Assembly: GCF_000719955.1 (NCBI RefSeq)
Contig: NZ_JOII01000051.1
Location: forward strand, 1-26,480
DNA from: Streptomyces albidoflavus
Lineage (GTDB): Bacteria; Actinomycetota; Actinomycetes; Streptomycetales; Streptomycetaceae
DNA length: 26,480 nt
Direction: 5' to 3'
Shown here: piece after piece, positions 17,339 to 26,424 of the stretch
How the letters are laid out: every line of letters starts with the position of its first letter
How positions within the stretch are numbered: the stretch's first letter is position 1
Translations under genes and position numbers: made by a program
The notes under the pieces: model-generated
What the model was told of the DNA's origin: nothing
Database searches by the model: none
What the model saw: only the letters and a program-made list of their open reading frames with translations

Positions 17339-18300
17339 CGGGCCCCTCCCGAGAGCCGGCCGCGCAGCCGCGGGTCGATGAGGCGCTGCACCAGGTCGGC
17401 GGCGAAACCGATGAGCAGCACGGCGAGGGTGGAGACGAACAGGACGCCCTGGATGACCGGGTAGTCGTGCTGGGCGATCCCGGTGGCCAGCAGCGAGCCG
17501 AGGCCGGGCAGCGCGAAGACGGACTCGACGACGACGGCGCCGAGGAGGGTGGAGGCCAGTTCCATGCCGAGGACGGAGATGACGGGGACGGAGGCGTTCC
17601 GCAGCCCGTGGCGCCACATGGCGCGGCCGAAGGAGGAGCCGAGCGCGCGGGCGGTGCGCAGGTAGTCGCTGCCGAGCACGTCGAGGGTGGCGGAGCGGAC
17701 GTAGCGGATGAGGGAGGCGGACATGACGAGGGCGACGGTGATCACGGGGAGCACCAGGGCCTCGAAGGCGGCGCCGGGGTCCGCCCAGCCGTCCTGCGGG
17801 AAGCCTCCGGCGGGCAGCCAGCCGAGGTTGAGGGCGAAGACGGCGATCAGGATCATGCCGAGCCAGAAGACGGGCACGGCGATGCCGAGCTGCGAGACCG
17901 CGCTCAGCGCCGCCCCGTACCAGGTGCGGGAGCGGTACGCCGCGAGGAACCCGGCGGGCACCGCGACGAGTACGGCGAGCAGGAAGGCGGCGCCGGTCAG
18001 CGGCAGCGTCACGTCGAGCCGGGCGGTGACCTCGGGGGCCACCGGCAGGGAGCTGACGAAGGAGGTGCCGAGGTCGCCGGTGGCCAGCTGGGAGAGCCAG
18101 TGGACGAACTGCTCGGGTACGGGTTTGTCGGTACCGATGGCCTGCCGCGCCGCCTCGATCTGCTCGGGGGTGGCGCCGACCGAGGTGAGCGCGTTGGCGG
18201 GGTCACCGGGCAGCGTCCGCAGGAGCAGGAAGAGCACCACGCTGGCGAGGGCCAGCGAGACGAGCAGGAAGCCGAGGCGGCGCAGCAGGTAGGAGAGCAT
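17335..18300 (-). CDS. ABC transporter permease, OppB/DppB/NikB type
   Basis: A 321-residue inner-membrane permease beginning MLSYLLRRLGFLLVSLALASVVLFLLLRTLPGDPA, the standard first span and PGDP marker. The periplasmic loop GDLGTSFVSSLPV and the EAA loop RYVRSATLDVLGSDYLRTARALGSSFGRAMWRHGLRNA are intact. It ends LIDPRLRGRLSGG. Its start is 9 nt after the stop of the binding-protein gene, and its stop overlaps the next permease start. It forms the transmembrane pair with the OppC-type protein. Confidence 0.95.
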   Translation of the reverse strand: MLSYLLRRLGFLLVSLALASVVLFLLLRTLPGDPANALTSVGATPEQIEAARQAIGTDKPVPEQFVHWLSQLATGDLGTSFVSSLPVAPEVTARLDVTLPLTGAAFLLAVLVAVPAGFLAAYRSRTWYGAALSAVSQLGIAVPVFWLGMILIAVFALNLGWLPAGGFPQDGWADPGAAFEALVLPVITVALVMSASLIRYVRSATLDVLGSDYLRTARALGSSFGRAMWRHGLRNASVPVISVLGMELASTLLGAVVVESVFALPGLGSLLATGIAQHDYPVIQGVLFVSTLAVLLIGFAADLVQRLIDPRLRGRLSGGAR

Positions 18301-18309
18301 CGCGGCAGG

Positions 18310-19839
18310 TCAGCTCTTCTTGATGTCGTGGACGAAGAACTGGGAGTTGAGGCCGTTGACCGGGTAGCCGCTGAGGTTCTTGTTGGCGACGACGATCTGC
18401 GGGTACAGGTAGAGCCAGTCGCTCGCCGCGTCCTCGGCGGTCTTCCGGGCGACCTTCTTCAGCAGTTCGGTCTGCTGCTCGGTGGTGTCGGCCTGCTCGG
18501 CCTCCTTGACCCACCGGGTGACCTGCGGGTTGTCGTAGCCCCAGTAGAAGTCGGGGTTGCCGTACCAGACGAGGTCGCGGTCGTTGACGTGCTCCTGGAG
18601 GGTCGCCTCGAAGTCGTGGTTCTTGTAGACCTTCGTGTACCACTCGTCGGGCGTGATCGTGTTGATCTTGACGGTGATGCCGACCTTGGCCAGTTCGGAC
18701 TTGATGAAGGTCGCGGCGGTCGGGTGCGGGTCGTAGTTGGGCGTGTCGAGCGTGAAGCTGAAGCCCTTCTCGTACCCGGCCTCGGCCAGCAGCTTCTTCG
18801 CCTTGGCGGTGTCGTGGGCGTCGATGCCGGTGAGGTCCGCGTACCAGGGGTCGGTCGGCGGGACCATGGAGCCGATCGGCTTGCCGTAGCCGCCCCAGAC
18901 CGATTCGAGCAGCTTCTCGTCGTCGATGGCGGCGGAGACGGCCTGGCGGACCTTGGTGTCCTTGAAGGGCTTGACGCGGTCGTTGAAGGCGAGCAGCAGC
19001 TTGGTGGTGGAGTCGCCGTCGTTCACGTCGTAGTTGCCGTTGTTCTCGAACTGGTCGAGCGCGTCCGGGCTCTGCTGGCTCGTCACCACGTCCACGGCGT
19101 TGGTGAGCAGCGCGTTGTTGAGGGCGTTGGCGTCCTTGTAGTACCGGAAGACGGCCTGCTTGTTCTGCGCGGCGTCGCCCCAGTAGCCGTCGAACCGGTT
19201 GAGGCTGAGCGCCGAACCGCGGGTCCACTTGCCGAGGGTGTACGGGCCGGTGCCGTCCTCGGTGGTCTTCAGCTTCTCGGGGTCGGCGTCGGCGTTGACG
19301 ATCCAGACGTAGCTGAGGTTGTAGAGGAAGGAGATCGACTTCTCGGAGAGGGTGACCTTGACCGTGCGCGCGTCGGGCGCCTCGATCTTCTTCATGACCT
19401 CCAGGTTCGCCTTGCGGGCGGACTGGGAGTCGTCGGCTATCACACGCTCCAGGCTGTACTTGACGTCCTTGCTGGTCAGCGCCTTGCCGGAGTGGAACTT
19501 CACGCCGTCGCGCAGGGTGAAGGTGTACGTCAGGCCGTCGTCGCCGACCTCGTGGTCCTCGGCGAGGAGCTTTTCGACGTCGCCCTTGTCGGTGAGCCGG
19601 AAGAGGCCCTCGTAGACGTTCCCGGCGAGCGCCTCAGTGACGCCCTGGCCGCCGCCCGCGGTGTTGCTGAGGTTCTGCGGCTCGTAGAGGGAGCCGATGT
19701 TGACCGTGGCGTCCTTGTCGTGCTTGCCGCCGCCGGAGCCGTCGGCGGAGGAACCCGAGCCGCCGCCGCAGGCGGTCAGCGCGAGGGAGAGGACGGCGGC
19801 GGAGGCGACGCCGACAACGGCAGGCTTCTTCAGTTTCAT
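18310..19839 (-). CDS. ABC transporter substrate-binding lipoprotein, family 5 (peptide/nickel)
   Basis: A 509-residue extracytoplasmic binding protein. The signal is MKLKKPAVVGVASAAVLSLALTAC with lipobox LTAC (Cys24), followed by a Gly/Ser linker. SBP family 5 features include EALAGNVYEGLFRLTDKGDVEKLLAEDHEV, the YTFTLRDGVKFHSGKALTSKDVKYSLERV signature, and GTGPYTLGKWTRGSALSLNRFDGYWG. The best Shine-Dalgarno (GAAAGCA, about 8 nt before the ATG) is weak, and the frame is open upstream to 20139, but that part overlaps DUF1684 and lacks a signal. It is the first transporter gene; a hairpin lies upstream. The ligand could be a peptide, nickel complex or sugar. Confidence 0.93.
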   Translation of the reverse strand: MKLKKPAVVGVASAAVLSLALTACGGGSGSSADGSGGGKHDKDATVNIGSLYEPQNLSNTAGGGQGVTEALAGNVYEGLFRLTDKGDVEKLLAEDHEVGDDGLTYTFTLRDGVKFHSGKALTSKDVKYSLERVIADDSQSARKANLEVMKKIEAPDARTVKVTLSEKSISFLYNLSYVWIVNADADPEKLKTTEDGTGPYTLGKWTRGSALSLNRFDGYWGDAAQNKQAVFRYYKDANALNNALLTNAVDVVTSQQSPDALDQFENNGNYDVNDGDSTTKLLLAFNDRVKPFKDTKVRQAVSAAIDDEKLLESVWGGYGKPIGSMVPPTDPWYADLTGIDAHDTAKAKKLLAEAGYEKGFSFTLDTPNYDPHPTAATFIKSELAKVGITVKINTITPDEWYTKVYKNHDFEATLQEHVNDRDLVWYGNPDFYWGYDNPQVTRWVKEAEQADTTEQQTELLKKVARKTAEDAASDWLYLYPQIVVANKNLSGYPVNGLNSQFFVHDIKKS

Positions 19840-19860
19840 CGCTGCGTGCTTTCGTGCTGC

Positions 19861-19876
19861 GGCGCGCGAGCGCGCC
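19861..19876 (-). repeat. Hairpin between the DUF1684 gene and the binding-protein gene
   Basis: GGCGCGC-GA-GCGCGCC, a perfect 7-bp inverted repeat in the 70-nt gap, followed by GTACGGGGCG. Possibly an RNA-stability or processing hairpin that raises binding-protein expression relative to neighbours, as in other transporter operons; this is inference. Confidence 0.45.
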
Positions 19877-19909
19877 GTACGGGGCGGAGAACGAGGGCGT
19901 GCGGGGCGC

Positions 19910-20644
19910 TCAGTGCGCCGGGGCGCCGTCGCGGAAGACGGGGCGCTTCTCGCCGGCCTCGACGGGCAGGTGGAAGCGGTTCTGCCGCGGCGGCATCGGA
20001 CAGTTGTACTGGTCCGAGAAGCCGCACGGCGGCACAAAGGCCCGGTTGAAGTCGAGCACCACGCGCCGGCTCGCCCCGTCGTGCGGCACGAAGAGGAAGC
20101 GGCCCGCGCCGTAGGTCCCGTTCCCGTTGGTCGGGTCACCGAAGACGAGGAGCAGGGTGCCGTCGTCGTCGAAGGCGCTCAGCGTGTACGCGGTGCCGCC
20201 GACGGTCAGGGTGATGTCCCCGGGCACGACCAGCTCGCGCGATCCGCCGTTGTCCCGGATGTGCTCGAACGGCACCTTCCGGGCGCCCTCGACGGGGGTG
20301 TACTCCGCCTCCAGCACCCAGGCCGGATCGTACGGGTACGCCTCGACGCCGTCGAAGGCACGCAGCGCGGGCGAGGCGGCGTCCCAGCGGCGGATCGCGT
20401 ACTCCGGGGCGCCGGTGACCAGGTCGGTGCGGCGCACGGTGGTCAGCGTGACGCCCTCCGGGAGGCCCTGGGAGGCCGCTTCCAGATCGGGGCGCTCACC
20501 GTCGGGGAGCCAGGCGGTCTCGACCAGGGCGAGGTTGCCCTGCGGGGCGCGGAGCGCGCGCAGGCGGTCGGCGCGCCACTGCTCCCACTCCCGCTCCGCA
20601 GCGCTGCGGGCCGGCTCGGCTGCGGACACGGAACGCTCGGACAT
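19910..20644 (-). CDS. DUF1684 protein
   Basis: A 244-residue soluble protein of unknown function. The diagnostic region is YGAGRFLFVPHDGASRRVVLDFNRAFVPPCGFSDQYNCPMPPRQNRFHLPVEAGEK (about 178-233), which carries the DFNRA, PPCG and CPMPP elements typical of DUF1684 (Cys207, Cys215). The N-terminus (about 15-45) is helical. No signal sequence is seen. The ATG at 20644 has only a weak upstream site. The gene precedes the ABC transporter genes by 70 nt in the same direction and lies behind the best promoter in this region, so it may be the first gene of the operon. Its role beside an importer is unclear. Confidence 0.88.
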   Translation of the reverse strand: MSERSVSAAEPARSAAEREWEQWRADRLRALRAPQGNLALVETAWLPDGERPDLEAASQGLPEGVTLTTVRRTDLVTGAPEYAIRRWDAASPALRAFDGVEAYPYDPAWVLEAEYTPVEGARKVPFEHIRDNGGSRELVVPGDITLTVGGTAYTLSAFDDDGTLLLVFGDPTNGNGTYGAGRFLFVPHDGASRRVVLDFNRAFVPPCGFSDQYNCPMPPRQNRFHLPVEAGEKRPVFRDGAPAH

Positions 20645-20711
20645 GCGGCACTCATTCAGCTCGTCGCCTGGCTGGATTCACTTGGCGTGAAACCATCCCC
20701 AAAGGTCTTTC

Positions 20712-20741
20712 TTTATCGACTATAAGGGTGGCTAATGTCAA
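20712..20741 (-). promoter_or_regulatory. Candidate promoter of the DUF1684-ABC transporter operon
   Basis: On the minus strand TTGACA (-35, 20736-20741), an 18-nt spacer and GATAAA (-10, 20712-20717). This is the most AT-rich patch in the window and lies 68 nt before the DUF1684 start. A second TTGACC (20746-20751) stands one short step upstream, and TTATAGTCGATAA is a partly symmetric stretch over the -10 that might bind a regulator. Confidence 0.55.
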
Positions 20742-21083
20742 ATGGGGTCAAGGGGTGAGACGAGGGGGTTACGGGTCCGGGTGTGCGCGCGGGGCGGGCG
20801 CGGGGGACGGGCGGGTACGGGGCGCGGGTACGCGCCGCGTGTGCGGGGCGGTTACGGGGCGGGCGACCTGGTGTTTCTTGTGCGCGGGCGTGGGTGCGTG
20901 CGGGGCGCTGGGGACGGGGCGTCAGGTGCTGTCACGGGGCGGGCCTGGGCGTGCCCCGTCCGGCAACGGAACGCTGCGCGGTGCCGCCCCGCCTCCGCAC
21001 CCCGCCCGGCGCTGGAACTCCCTTCCGCAACGGCACTCCACGGAGCGCCTACGGGGCGCGCGACCAGGAGTTTTCGCCTCCGT

Positions 21084-21107
21084 GCCGCGCCCCGCACGGG
21101 GCGCGGC
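21084..21107 (-). terminator. Terminator-like palindrome after the DUF4081-GNAT gene
   Basis: GCCGCGCCCCG-CA-CGGGGCGCGGC: a perfect 11-bp stem with a 2-base centre, 43 nt beyond the stop of the gene at 21150-21995. No U-run. The core is the GCCCCG-CA-CGGGGC word also found at 15527. Confidence 0.55.
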
Positions 21108-21149
21108 GCCCAGGCCCTGTGGGTCGCGCCCCGAATCTGCCGGAACGAT

Positions 21150-21995
21150 TCAGAAGAGGACGCTCATGAACTCGCCGACCTCTTCGAAACCGACGCGCAG
21201 GTACGAGGCGCGGGCCGGCTTGTTGAAGTCGTTGACGTAGAGGCTGGCGACGGGGGCGATGTCGGCCAGGGCGTAGCGCAGCACGGCGGCCATGCCGGAG
21301 ACGGAGAGGCCGCGCCCCCGGTACTCCGGGGCGACCCAGACGCCCTGGATCTGGCAGACCTGCGGCGTGGCCGCGCCGATCTCCGCCTTGAAGACGACTT
21401 TGCCGTCGTCGATACGCGCGAAGGCCCGGCCCGACCCGACCAGCTCGGCGACCCGTGCCTGGTAGAGCAGCCCGCCGTCCCCCGCGAGCGGCGAGACGCC
21501 GACCTCCTCGGTGAACATGGCGACGCACGCCGGCATGATCGTCTCCATCTCGTTCTTGCGGACGCGACGGACGTACGGGTCGGGCTCGATGTCCTCGGGC
21601 ATGCGGTCGGCGACCATGAGCGGCTGGTGGGCGCGGACCTCGCGGGCGGGGCCCCAGCTCGGTTCGAGCAGGCGCCACAGCTGGGCGGTGGGGCCGGCGG
21701 GGCCGACGATGGAGGAGCAGCGCCGCCCCGAGCGGCGGGCGCGGTCGGCGAAGCCCCGTACGGCGGCGGGGGTGGCCGAGATGGGCACCAGGTTGGCCCC
21801 GGCGTAGCAGAGCGAGCGGAGCATGCCGTCCTCGTACCAGCCCCACATCTCACCGCCCAGGCGCCACGGGTCAAGGCCGGCGATCTGCACGCGGGCACTG
21901 ACGAAGGCATTGGCGACGGGCTCGCGGTCGAGTATCGCGAGCGCGGCGTCCAGGTCACTCGGCTCGAGGACCCTGGTGGTGGTCTGCGTCAGCAC
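21150..21995 (-). CDS. DUF4081-GNAT acetyltransferase
   Basis: A 281-residue protein in the standard place next to ispG in Streptomyces. Residues 1-130 fit the DUF4081 domain (VLEPSDLDAALAILDREPVANAFVSARVQIAGLDPWRLGGEMWGWYEDG). The C-terminal GNAT domain has the acetyl-CoA loop IQGVWVAPEYRGRGLSVSGM (216-235) and NDFNKPARASYLRVGF (255-270). The acceptor is unknown. I chose the GTG at 21995 because GAGGT lies 8 nt upstream and the protein then begins with the usual LTQTTTRVLEPSDL; in-frame ATGs at 22010 and 22013 have no good site, and the frame runs open to 22055. Confidence 0.88.
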   Translation of the reverse strand: MLTQTTTRVLEPSDLDAALAILDREPVANAFVSARVQIAGLDPWRLGGEMWGWYEDGMLRSLCYAGANLVPISATPAAVRGFADRARRSGRRCSSIVGPAGPTAQLWRLLEPSWGPAREVRAHQPLMVADRMPEDIEPDPYVRRVRKNEMETIMPACVAMFTEEVGVSPLAGDGGLLYQARVAELVGSGRAFARIDDGKVVFKAEIGAATPQVCQIQGVWVAPEYRGRGLSVSGMAAVLRYALADIAPVASLYVNDFNKPARASYLRVGFEEVGEFMSVLF

Positions 21996-22173
21996 AGGAA
22001 GGGACCTCATCATGCGGGGGTACTGATTCTTCGCACTGTACCCGGCGGTGCCCACGCGCGCCGCGCGCCCCGGTCCGGGGCCGCACGGGCCGGGCCGCGC
22101 GGGGGGTGCGGCGACGGGGCGACGCCGCCGCGGGGCGGTACGGGGCGCGCGGCGCGGGACGGCATAACCGCAG

Positions 22174-22201
22174 GTCGCCCGCCCCGTACGGGGCGGGCGA
22201 C
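22174..22201. repeat. 28-bp perfect palindrome
   Basis: Fourteen bases (GTCGCCCGCCCCGT) followed by their exact reverse complement, with no loop, lie 102 nt beyond the ispG stop. Its core is the GCCCCG-TA-CGGGGC word. Either a terminator for ispG or a protein-binding dyad; as RNA the perfect hairpin would need to open a few central pairs. Confidence 0.75.
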
Positions 22202-22262
22202 GGGGCGCCGCGCGGGGCGCTGGACGGGGCGTGCGACGGCCCCGTCCGGGGGTTCTCAGGCA

Positions 22263-22282
22263 GCCGCGCCGAGGAGCGCGGC
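22263..22282 (-). terminator. Short hairpin after ispG
   Basis: GCCGCGC-6-base loop-GCGCGGC, a 7-bp stem 21 nt beyond the ispG stop, with a smaller CCGAG/CTCGG stem beside it. No U-run; terminator role inferred. Confidence 0.45.
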
Positions 22283-22302
22283 CGGGACCGAGCGGCTCGG
22301 GA

Positions 22303-23457
22303 TCAGCTGACGGAGACCGACGGCTCGCCCGAGGCGATGCCGTCCTTCTCCATCTGCTCGGCGATCTTCATCGCCTCGTCGATGAGGGTCTCCACGATCT
22401 TCGACTCCGGCACGGTCTTGATGACCTCGCCCTTGACGAAGATCTGGCCCTTGCCGTTGCCGGAGGCGACGCCGAGGTCGGCCTCGCGGGCCTCACCGGG
22501 ACCGTTGACGACGCAGCCCATGACGGCGACGCGGAGCGGTACCTCCATGCCCTCGAGGCCGGCGGTGACCTCCTCGGCGAGCTTGTAGACGTCGACCTGG
22601 GCGCGTCCGCAGGAGGGGCAGGAGACGATCTCCAGGCGGCGGGGCTTCAGGTTGAGCGACTCCAGGATCTGGAGGCCGACCTTGACCTCCTCGGCCGGGG
22701 GCGCCGAGAGCGAGACCCGGATGGTGTCGCCGATGCCCTCGCTGAGCAGCGCGCCGAAGGCGACCGCCGACTTGATGGTGCCCTGGAACGCCGGGCCGGC
22801 CTCGGTGACACCGAGGTGGAGCGGGTAGTCGCTGGCGGCGGCGAGCTGCCGGTAGGCGTTGACCATGACGACGGGGTCGTTGTGCTTGACCGAGATCTTG
22901 ATGTCGTGGAAGCCGTGCTCCTCGAAGAGCGACGCCTCCCACAGGGCCGACTCGACCAGCGCCTCGGGCGTGGCCTTGCCGTACTTCTGGAGCAGGCGCT
23001 TGTCGAGGGAGCCCGCGTTGACGCCGATCCGGATGGGCGTGCGGGTCTCGTTGGCCGCCTTGGCGATCTCGCGGACCTTGTCGTCGAACTGCTTGATGTT
23101 GCCCGGGTTGACCCGGACCGCGGCGCAGCCGGCGTCGATCGCCGCGAAGACGTACTTCGGCTGGAAGTGGATGTCGGCGATCACCGGGATCTGCGACTTC
23201 TTCGCGATGACGGCGAGCGCGTCGGCGTCGTCCTGGGTCGGGCAGGCGACGCGGACGATCTGGCATCCGGAGGCGGTCAGCTCGGCGATCTGCTGGAGCG
23301 TCGCCCCGATGTCGGAGGTACGGGTGGTCGTCATGGACTGGACCGAAACCGGCGCGTCCCCACCGACCGCCACCGACCCGACCTGGATCTGCCGACTCTT
23401 CCTGCGCTCGGCGAGCAGGGTCGGAACGGACGGCATTCCCAGTGAAATCGCAGTCAT
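22303..23457 (-). CDS. ispG: 4-hydroxy-3-methylbut-2-enyl diphosphate synthase IspG (GcpE)
   Basis: A 384-residue cytoplasmic Fe-S enzyme of the MEP pathway, converting methylerythritol cyclodiphosphate to HMBPP. The N-terminal TIM-barrel has [28 protein letters not shown] and [28 protein letters not shown]. The C-terminal domain holds the [4Fe-4S] ligands Cys280 and Cys283 (SCPSCGR) and Cys315 with Glu322 ([10 protein letters not shown]). All are present. The ATG at 23457 has GGGG about 11 nt upstream, a weak site. dxr, another MEP gene, is 1.7 kb upstream with the site-2 protease gene between. Some Streptomyces carry a second ispG elsewhere. Confidence 0.97.
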   Translation of the reverse strand: MTAISLGMPSVPTLLAERRKSRQIQVGSVAVGGDAPVSVQSMTTTRTSDIGATLQQIAELTASGCQIVRVACPTQDDADALAVIAKKSQIPVIADIHFQPKYVFAAIDAGCAAVRVNPGNIKQFDDKVREIAKAANETRTPIRIGVNAGSLDKRLLQKYGKATPEALVESALWEASLFEEHGFHDIKISVKHNDPVVMVNAYRQLAAASDYPLHLGVTEAGPAFQGTIKSAVAFGALLSEGIGDTIRVSLSAPPAEEVKVGLQILESLNLKPRRLEIVSCPSCGRAQVDVYKLAEEVTAGLEGMEVPLRVAVMGCVVNGPGEAREADLGVASGNGKGQIFVKGEVIKTVPESKIVETLIDEAMKIAEQMEKDGIASGEPSVSVS

Positions 23458-23815
23458 CTGCAGTGCAACCCCAAGATGTGGATCGTGGTCCCGAGATCGG
23501 CGGGCTCCGACGACCGAGATTACGGCACGGGCCCGGCCCCCGGCACATCCGTCCCCGCGTGTGGCCCCGGCGCGGCGGAGCGTGCGGGGCCCCCGGGACC
23601 CCTGTCACCGCACGGTACGGAGGGGGTGAGCAGCCCCGTCCGGGTCACCCGGTCGGCCGTTCGACAGTTCGGCCACAGATTCGGGAAGCCGGGGTGAACG
23701 GCCCGCCTGGAGCAGGGCGCGGGCCCGTCCGCAGCGGGCTCCCGTAGACGGCGAACCCCCGGCCGGAACACGTGCACGAGGCACAGGTCCGGCCGGGGGA
23801 ACGAGGGGTCGCCGG
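23458..23815. other. 358-bp gene-free region, ispG to site-2 protease gene
   Basis: No credible gene. It contains the terminator of the protease gene (23756-23799). The ispG promoter is expected in 23458-23700, but no convincing -35/-10 pair was seen on the minus strand; GTAATCT near 23517 is the only TA-rich candidate. Confidence 0.55.
23756..23799 (-). terminator. Terminator of the dxr-site-2 protease operon
   Basis: CCCCCGGCCGGA (23756-23767) and TCCGGCCGGGGG (23788-23799) make a perfect 12-bp stem with a 20-base loop, 17 nt past the protease stop. On the minus strand only UU follows the stem. Confidence 0.65.
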
Positions 23816-25117
23816 TCAGGAGATGCGTACCGGATTCACCAGGTCGGCCACGAGGACCAGCAGGGTGAAGCAGATGAACAGGCCCGCGACCACGTAGGCG
23901 ACGGGCATCAGTTTCGCCACGTCGAAGGGGCCGGGGTCCGGACGGCGCAGCAGGCGGGCGCCTCGGCGGCGTACCGATTCCCAGAGGGCTCCGGCGATGT
24001 GGCCGCCGTCCAGCGGGAGCAGGGGCAGCATGTTGAACAGGAAGAGCGACAGGTTGAAACCGGCCAGCAGGAACAGCATCATCGCGATCTGGTTCTGCGC
24101 CGGTACGTCGAGGTTCATCACCTCGCCGCCGATGCGGGCGGCGCCGACGACACCGACCGGCGAGTCGTCCGCGCGCTCCCCGCCGTCGAAGGCGGCGTCC
24201 CAGAGGGCCGGAACCTTGGAGGGCAGGGCGATGATCGACTCGACGCCGTTCTCCAGCATGTCGCCCATCCGGCCGACTGAGTCGACAAAGCCCAGTGGCT
24301 GGATCTCGGTCTGCGCGGCGAAGCCCAGGTAGCCGGCGCGCACCCACTGGTCCTTCATCACCTCACCATCCGCGTCCTTCTTGGCGACGCGGTTCTCGAT
24401 CAGGTTGGCCTCGAGCTGCGTCCGGGCGCCGTCGCGCTCGACGGTGAGGGTGGCGGGCCCGATGGTCTGGCGGATGCGCTCGGAGAGCGTCGCCCAGTCG
24501 TCCACGGGGGCGCCGTTGAAGGCGACGATCTTGTCGCCCTCCTGGAGCCCGGCCGCCTTGGCGGGCGAGACCGGGTCGCCCGGGCGGCAGGTGTCGCGCT
24601 TCTCGCTCTGCGCGATGACGCACTGCTGGACGCCGCCGACCGTGGTGGTCTGCGTCGCGAAGCCGAAGCTCATCGACACGCCGAGGAAGATCGCCACGGC
24701 CAGGATCAGGTTCATGAACGGCCCGGCGAACATCACGATCACGCGCTTCCACGGCTTGCGCGTGTAGAAGAGCCGCGTCTCGTCGCCGGGCTGGAGCTCC
24801 TCGAACGCCGCCGACCGCGCGTCCTCGATCATGCCGCGGAACGGCGAGGTCGAACGGGCCTCGATCCGTCCGTCGGCACCGGGCGGGAACATGCCGATCA
24901 TCCGGATGTACCCGCCCAGCGGGATGGCCTTGATGCCGTACTCGGTCTCGCCCTTGCGGCGGGAGAAGATCGTCGGCCCGAATCCGACCATGTACTGCGG
25001 CACCCGGATACCGAAGAGCTTCGCCGTCGACAGGTGCCCCAACTCGTGCCACGCGATGGAGAACAGCAGGCCGAACGCGAAGACGAGGATGCCGAGGACC
25101 GTCAACAAGATCGTCAT
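23816..25117 (-). CDS. rseP: M50 site-2 protease (RseP/RIP family)
   Basis: A 433-residue intramembrane zinc metalloprotease, thought to cut membrane-anchored regulators such as anti-sigma factors. The first span ([21 protein letters not shown]) leads into HELGH (24-28), which binds zinc and catalyses. The third ligand is Asp370 in [12 protein letters not shown], with Asn362 in the same segment. Between them are further spans and a PDZ domain (about 160-240, [21 protein letters not shown]). The last span is near 403-426. The ATG at 25117 overlaps the dxr stop as ATGA. The frame is open 116 codons further upstream, inside dxr, and is a shadow. The natural substrate is not shown by the sequence. 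Confidence 0.95.
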   Translation of the reverse strand: MTILLTVLGILVFAFGLLFSIAWHELGHLSTAKLFGIRVPQYMVGFGPTIFSRRKGETEYGIKAIPLGGYIRMIGMFPPGADGRIEARSTSPFRGMIEDARSAAFEELQPGDETRLFYTRKPWKRVIVMFAGPFMNLILAVAIFLGVSMSFGFATQTTTVGGVQQCVIAQSEKRDTCRPGDPVSPAKAAGLQEGDKIVAFNGAPVDDWATLSERIRQTIGPATLTVERDGARTQLEANLIENRVAKKDADGEVMKDQWVRAGYLGFAAQTEIQPLGFVDSVGRMGDMLENGVESIIALPSKVPALWDAAFDGGERADDSPVGVVGAARIGGEVMNLDVPAQNQIAMMLFLLAGFNLSLFLFNMLPLLPLDGGHIAGALWESVRRRGARLLRRPDPGPFDVAKLMPVAYVVAGLFICFTLLVLVADLVNPVRIS

Positions 25118-26373
25118 GCGCGAGCCTCCGCTGCGAGTTCCCGGGCCCGGGCGCGTGCCCAGGTCTCCGCTTCCAGGACGTCCGGGACCGTGAGGGAGGT
25201 TCCCGTTCCGGGAACGCCGTGCTCGGTCACCACCCGGGTGACGGTATCCATGATGGCGTTGAACGGCAGCCGCTCCGCGAGGAACGCCTCGACGCACTCC
25301 TCGTTGGCGGCGTTGAAGACGGCGGGAGCGGTCCCGCCGAGCCCCCCGACGTGACGGGCGAGACCGACCGACGGGAACGCCTCGGTGTCGAGCGGGAAGA
25401 ACTCCCACGACGAGGCCTTGGTCCAGTCGAAGGCCGGCGCGGCGTCCGGCACCCGCTCCGGCCACCCGAGACCGATGGCGATCGGCCCCCGCATGTCGGG
25501 CGGCGTGGCCTGGGCGAGCGTCGACCCGTCGCTGAACTCCACCATCGAGTGAACGTACGACTGCGGGTGGACGACGACCTCGATCTGCTCGAACGGGATG
25601 TCGTACAGCAGGTGGGCCTCGATGACCTCCAGGCCCTTGTTGACGAGGGTCGCGGAGTTGACCGAGATGACCGGGCCCATCGCCCAGGTCGGGTGCGCCA
25701 GGGCGTCCTCACGGGTGACCCGCTCCAGCTCTGCGCGGGTACGGCCGCGGAAGGGGCCGCCCGAGGCGGTGACGACGAGGCGGCGCACATCCGCGCGGAT
25801 GCCCGCGGCAAGCGCCTGGAAGAGCGCGGCGTGCTCCGAGTCGACGGGGATGATCTGGCCCGGCTTGGCCACCGCCTTCACCAGGGGCCCGCCGACGATC
25901 AGCGACTCCTTGTTGGCGAGGGCGAGAGTGCGGCCCGCCTCCAGCGCGGCGAGCGTCGGGGCGAGGCCGATGGAGCCCGTGATGCCGTTGAGCACGGTGT
26001 GGCAGGGCGACTGGGCCAGCTGAGTGGCCGCGTCGGGGCCCGCGAGGATCTCGGGCAGCGGCTCCGACGCGCCGTACCGGGCGCGCAGCGCCTCGCGCAG
26101 TAGCGGGGCCGCCTCCTCACGGGCCACAGCCACCGCGGCGGGCCGCAGCTGGTACGCCTGGTCGGCGAGCAGGTCCACCCGGCCGCCCGCCGCGGAGAGC
26201 GCGGTCACGCGGAAGCGCTCCGGGTGACGGAGCACCAGGTCGATCGCCTGCGTACCGATGGAACCGGTGGAGCCGAGGATCACGATGTCGCGCCGCCCGG
26301 CCGCGTCGTCGAAGACGAGGTGCGGATCGGCGAGCGGGGAGGGGCGCGCTGCGGTGGCAGGACTGTCGGTCAT
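25114..26373 (-). CDS. dxr: 1-deoxy-D-xylulose 5-phosphate reductoisomerase
   Basis: A 419-residue MEP-pathway enzyme making methylerythritol phosphate with [19 protein letters not shown] (32-45) is the dinucleotide-binding loop, and [12 protein letters not shown] (151-162) follows. The metal and substrate residues are present: Asp178 and Glu180 (PVDSEH), Glu249 in [19 protein letters not shown], and [26 protein letters not shown] and [19 protein letters not shown] also fit. I start at the ATG at 26373, with GGGGGG directly upstream. The frame is open into the sequencing adapter, so a start at 26439 (MYKRQ...) is false. The stop overlaps the site-2 protease start by 4 nt. Confidence 0.96.
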   Translation of the reverse strand: MTDSPATAARPSPLADPHLVFDDAAGRRDIVILGSTGSIGTQAIDLVLRHPERFRVTALSAAGGRVDLLADQAYQLRPAAVAVAREEAAPLLREALRARYGASEPLPEILAGPDAATQLAQSPCHTVLNGITGSIGLAPTLAALEAGRTLALANKESLIVGGPLVKAVAKPGQIIPVDSEHAALFQALAAGIRADVRRLVVTASGGPFRGRTRAELERVTREDALAHPTWAMGPVISVNSATLVNKGLEVIEAHLLYDIPFEQIEVVVHPQSYVHSMVEFSDGSTLAQATPPDMRGPIAIGLGWPERVPDAAPAFDWTKASSWEFFPLDTEAFPSVGLARHVGGLGGTAPAVFNAANEECVEAFLAERLPFNAIMDTVTRVVTEHGVPGTGTSLTVPDVLEAETWARARARELAAEARA

Positions 26374-26424
26374 CCCCCCATTCTTGCGCCCCGCACGCGA
26401 TGGGTGTGCAGGGCGGTCCCGGTG
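26374..26424. promoter_or_regulatory. Genuine DNA upstream of dxr, 51 bp
   Basis: Between the dxr start and the adapter. It includes the G-run ribosome binding site next to the ATG. It is too short for a full promoter, which would lie beyond the contig end. Confidence 0.6.

Larger units (their letters stand above)
20645..21149. other. 505-bp gene-free region with promoter, GC repeats and terminator
   Basis: The first about 110 bp (20645-20752) are relatively AT-rich and carry the transporter promoter. The rest is GC-rich, with repeats of GGGGCGGG/ACGGGGCG and GTACGGGGCG (20815). A terminator palindrome for the GNAT gene lies near its end. Open frames in this DNA are shadows with no recognisable domain. 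Confidence 0.7.
22056..22302. other. GC-rich spacer, GNAT gene to ispG
   Basis: 247 bp without a credible gene. It contains a GTACGGGGCG word at 22138, the 28-bp palindrome and two short stems after ispG. The promoter of the GNAT gene should be here or in ispG, but no clear one was seen. Confidence 0.6.

Noticed and set aside
17467..20049. 860-residue plus-strand open frame across the transporter genes
   Set aside because: Shadow frame, no domain, opposite to four clear transporter genes.
16472..20644. Nickel transporter nikABCDE call
   Set aside because: Only the ATPase lengths hint at it; no nickel-specific residues or nickel-regulator site could be verified by eye.
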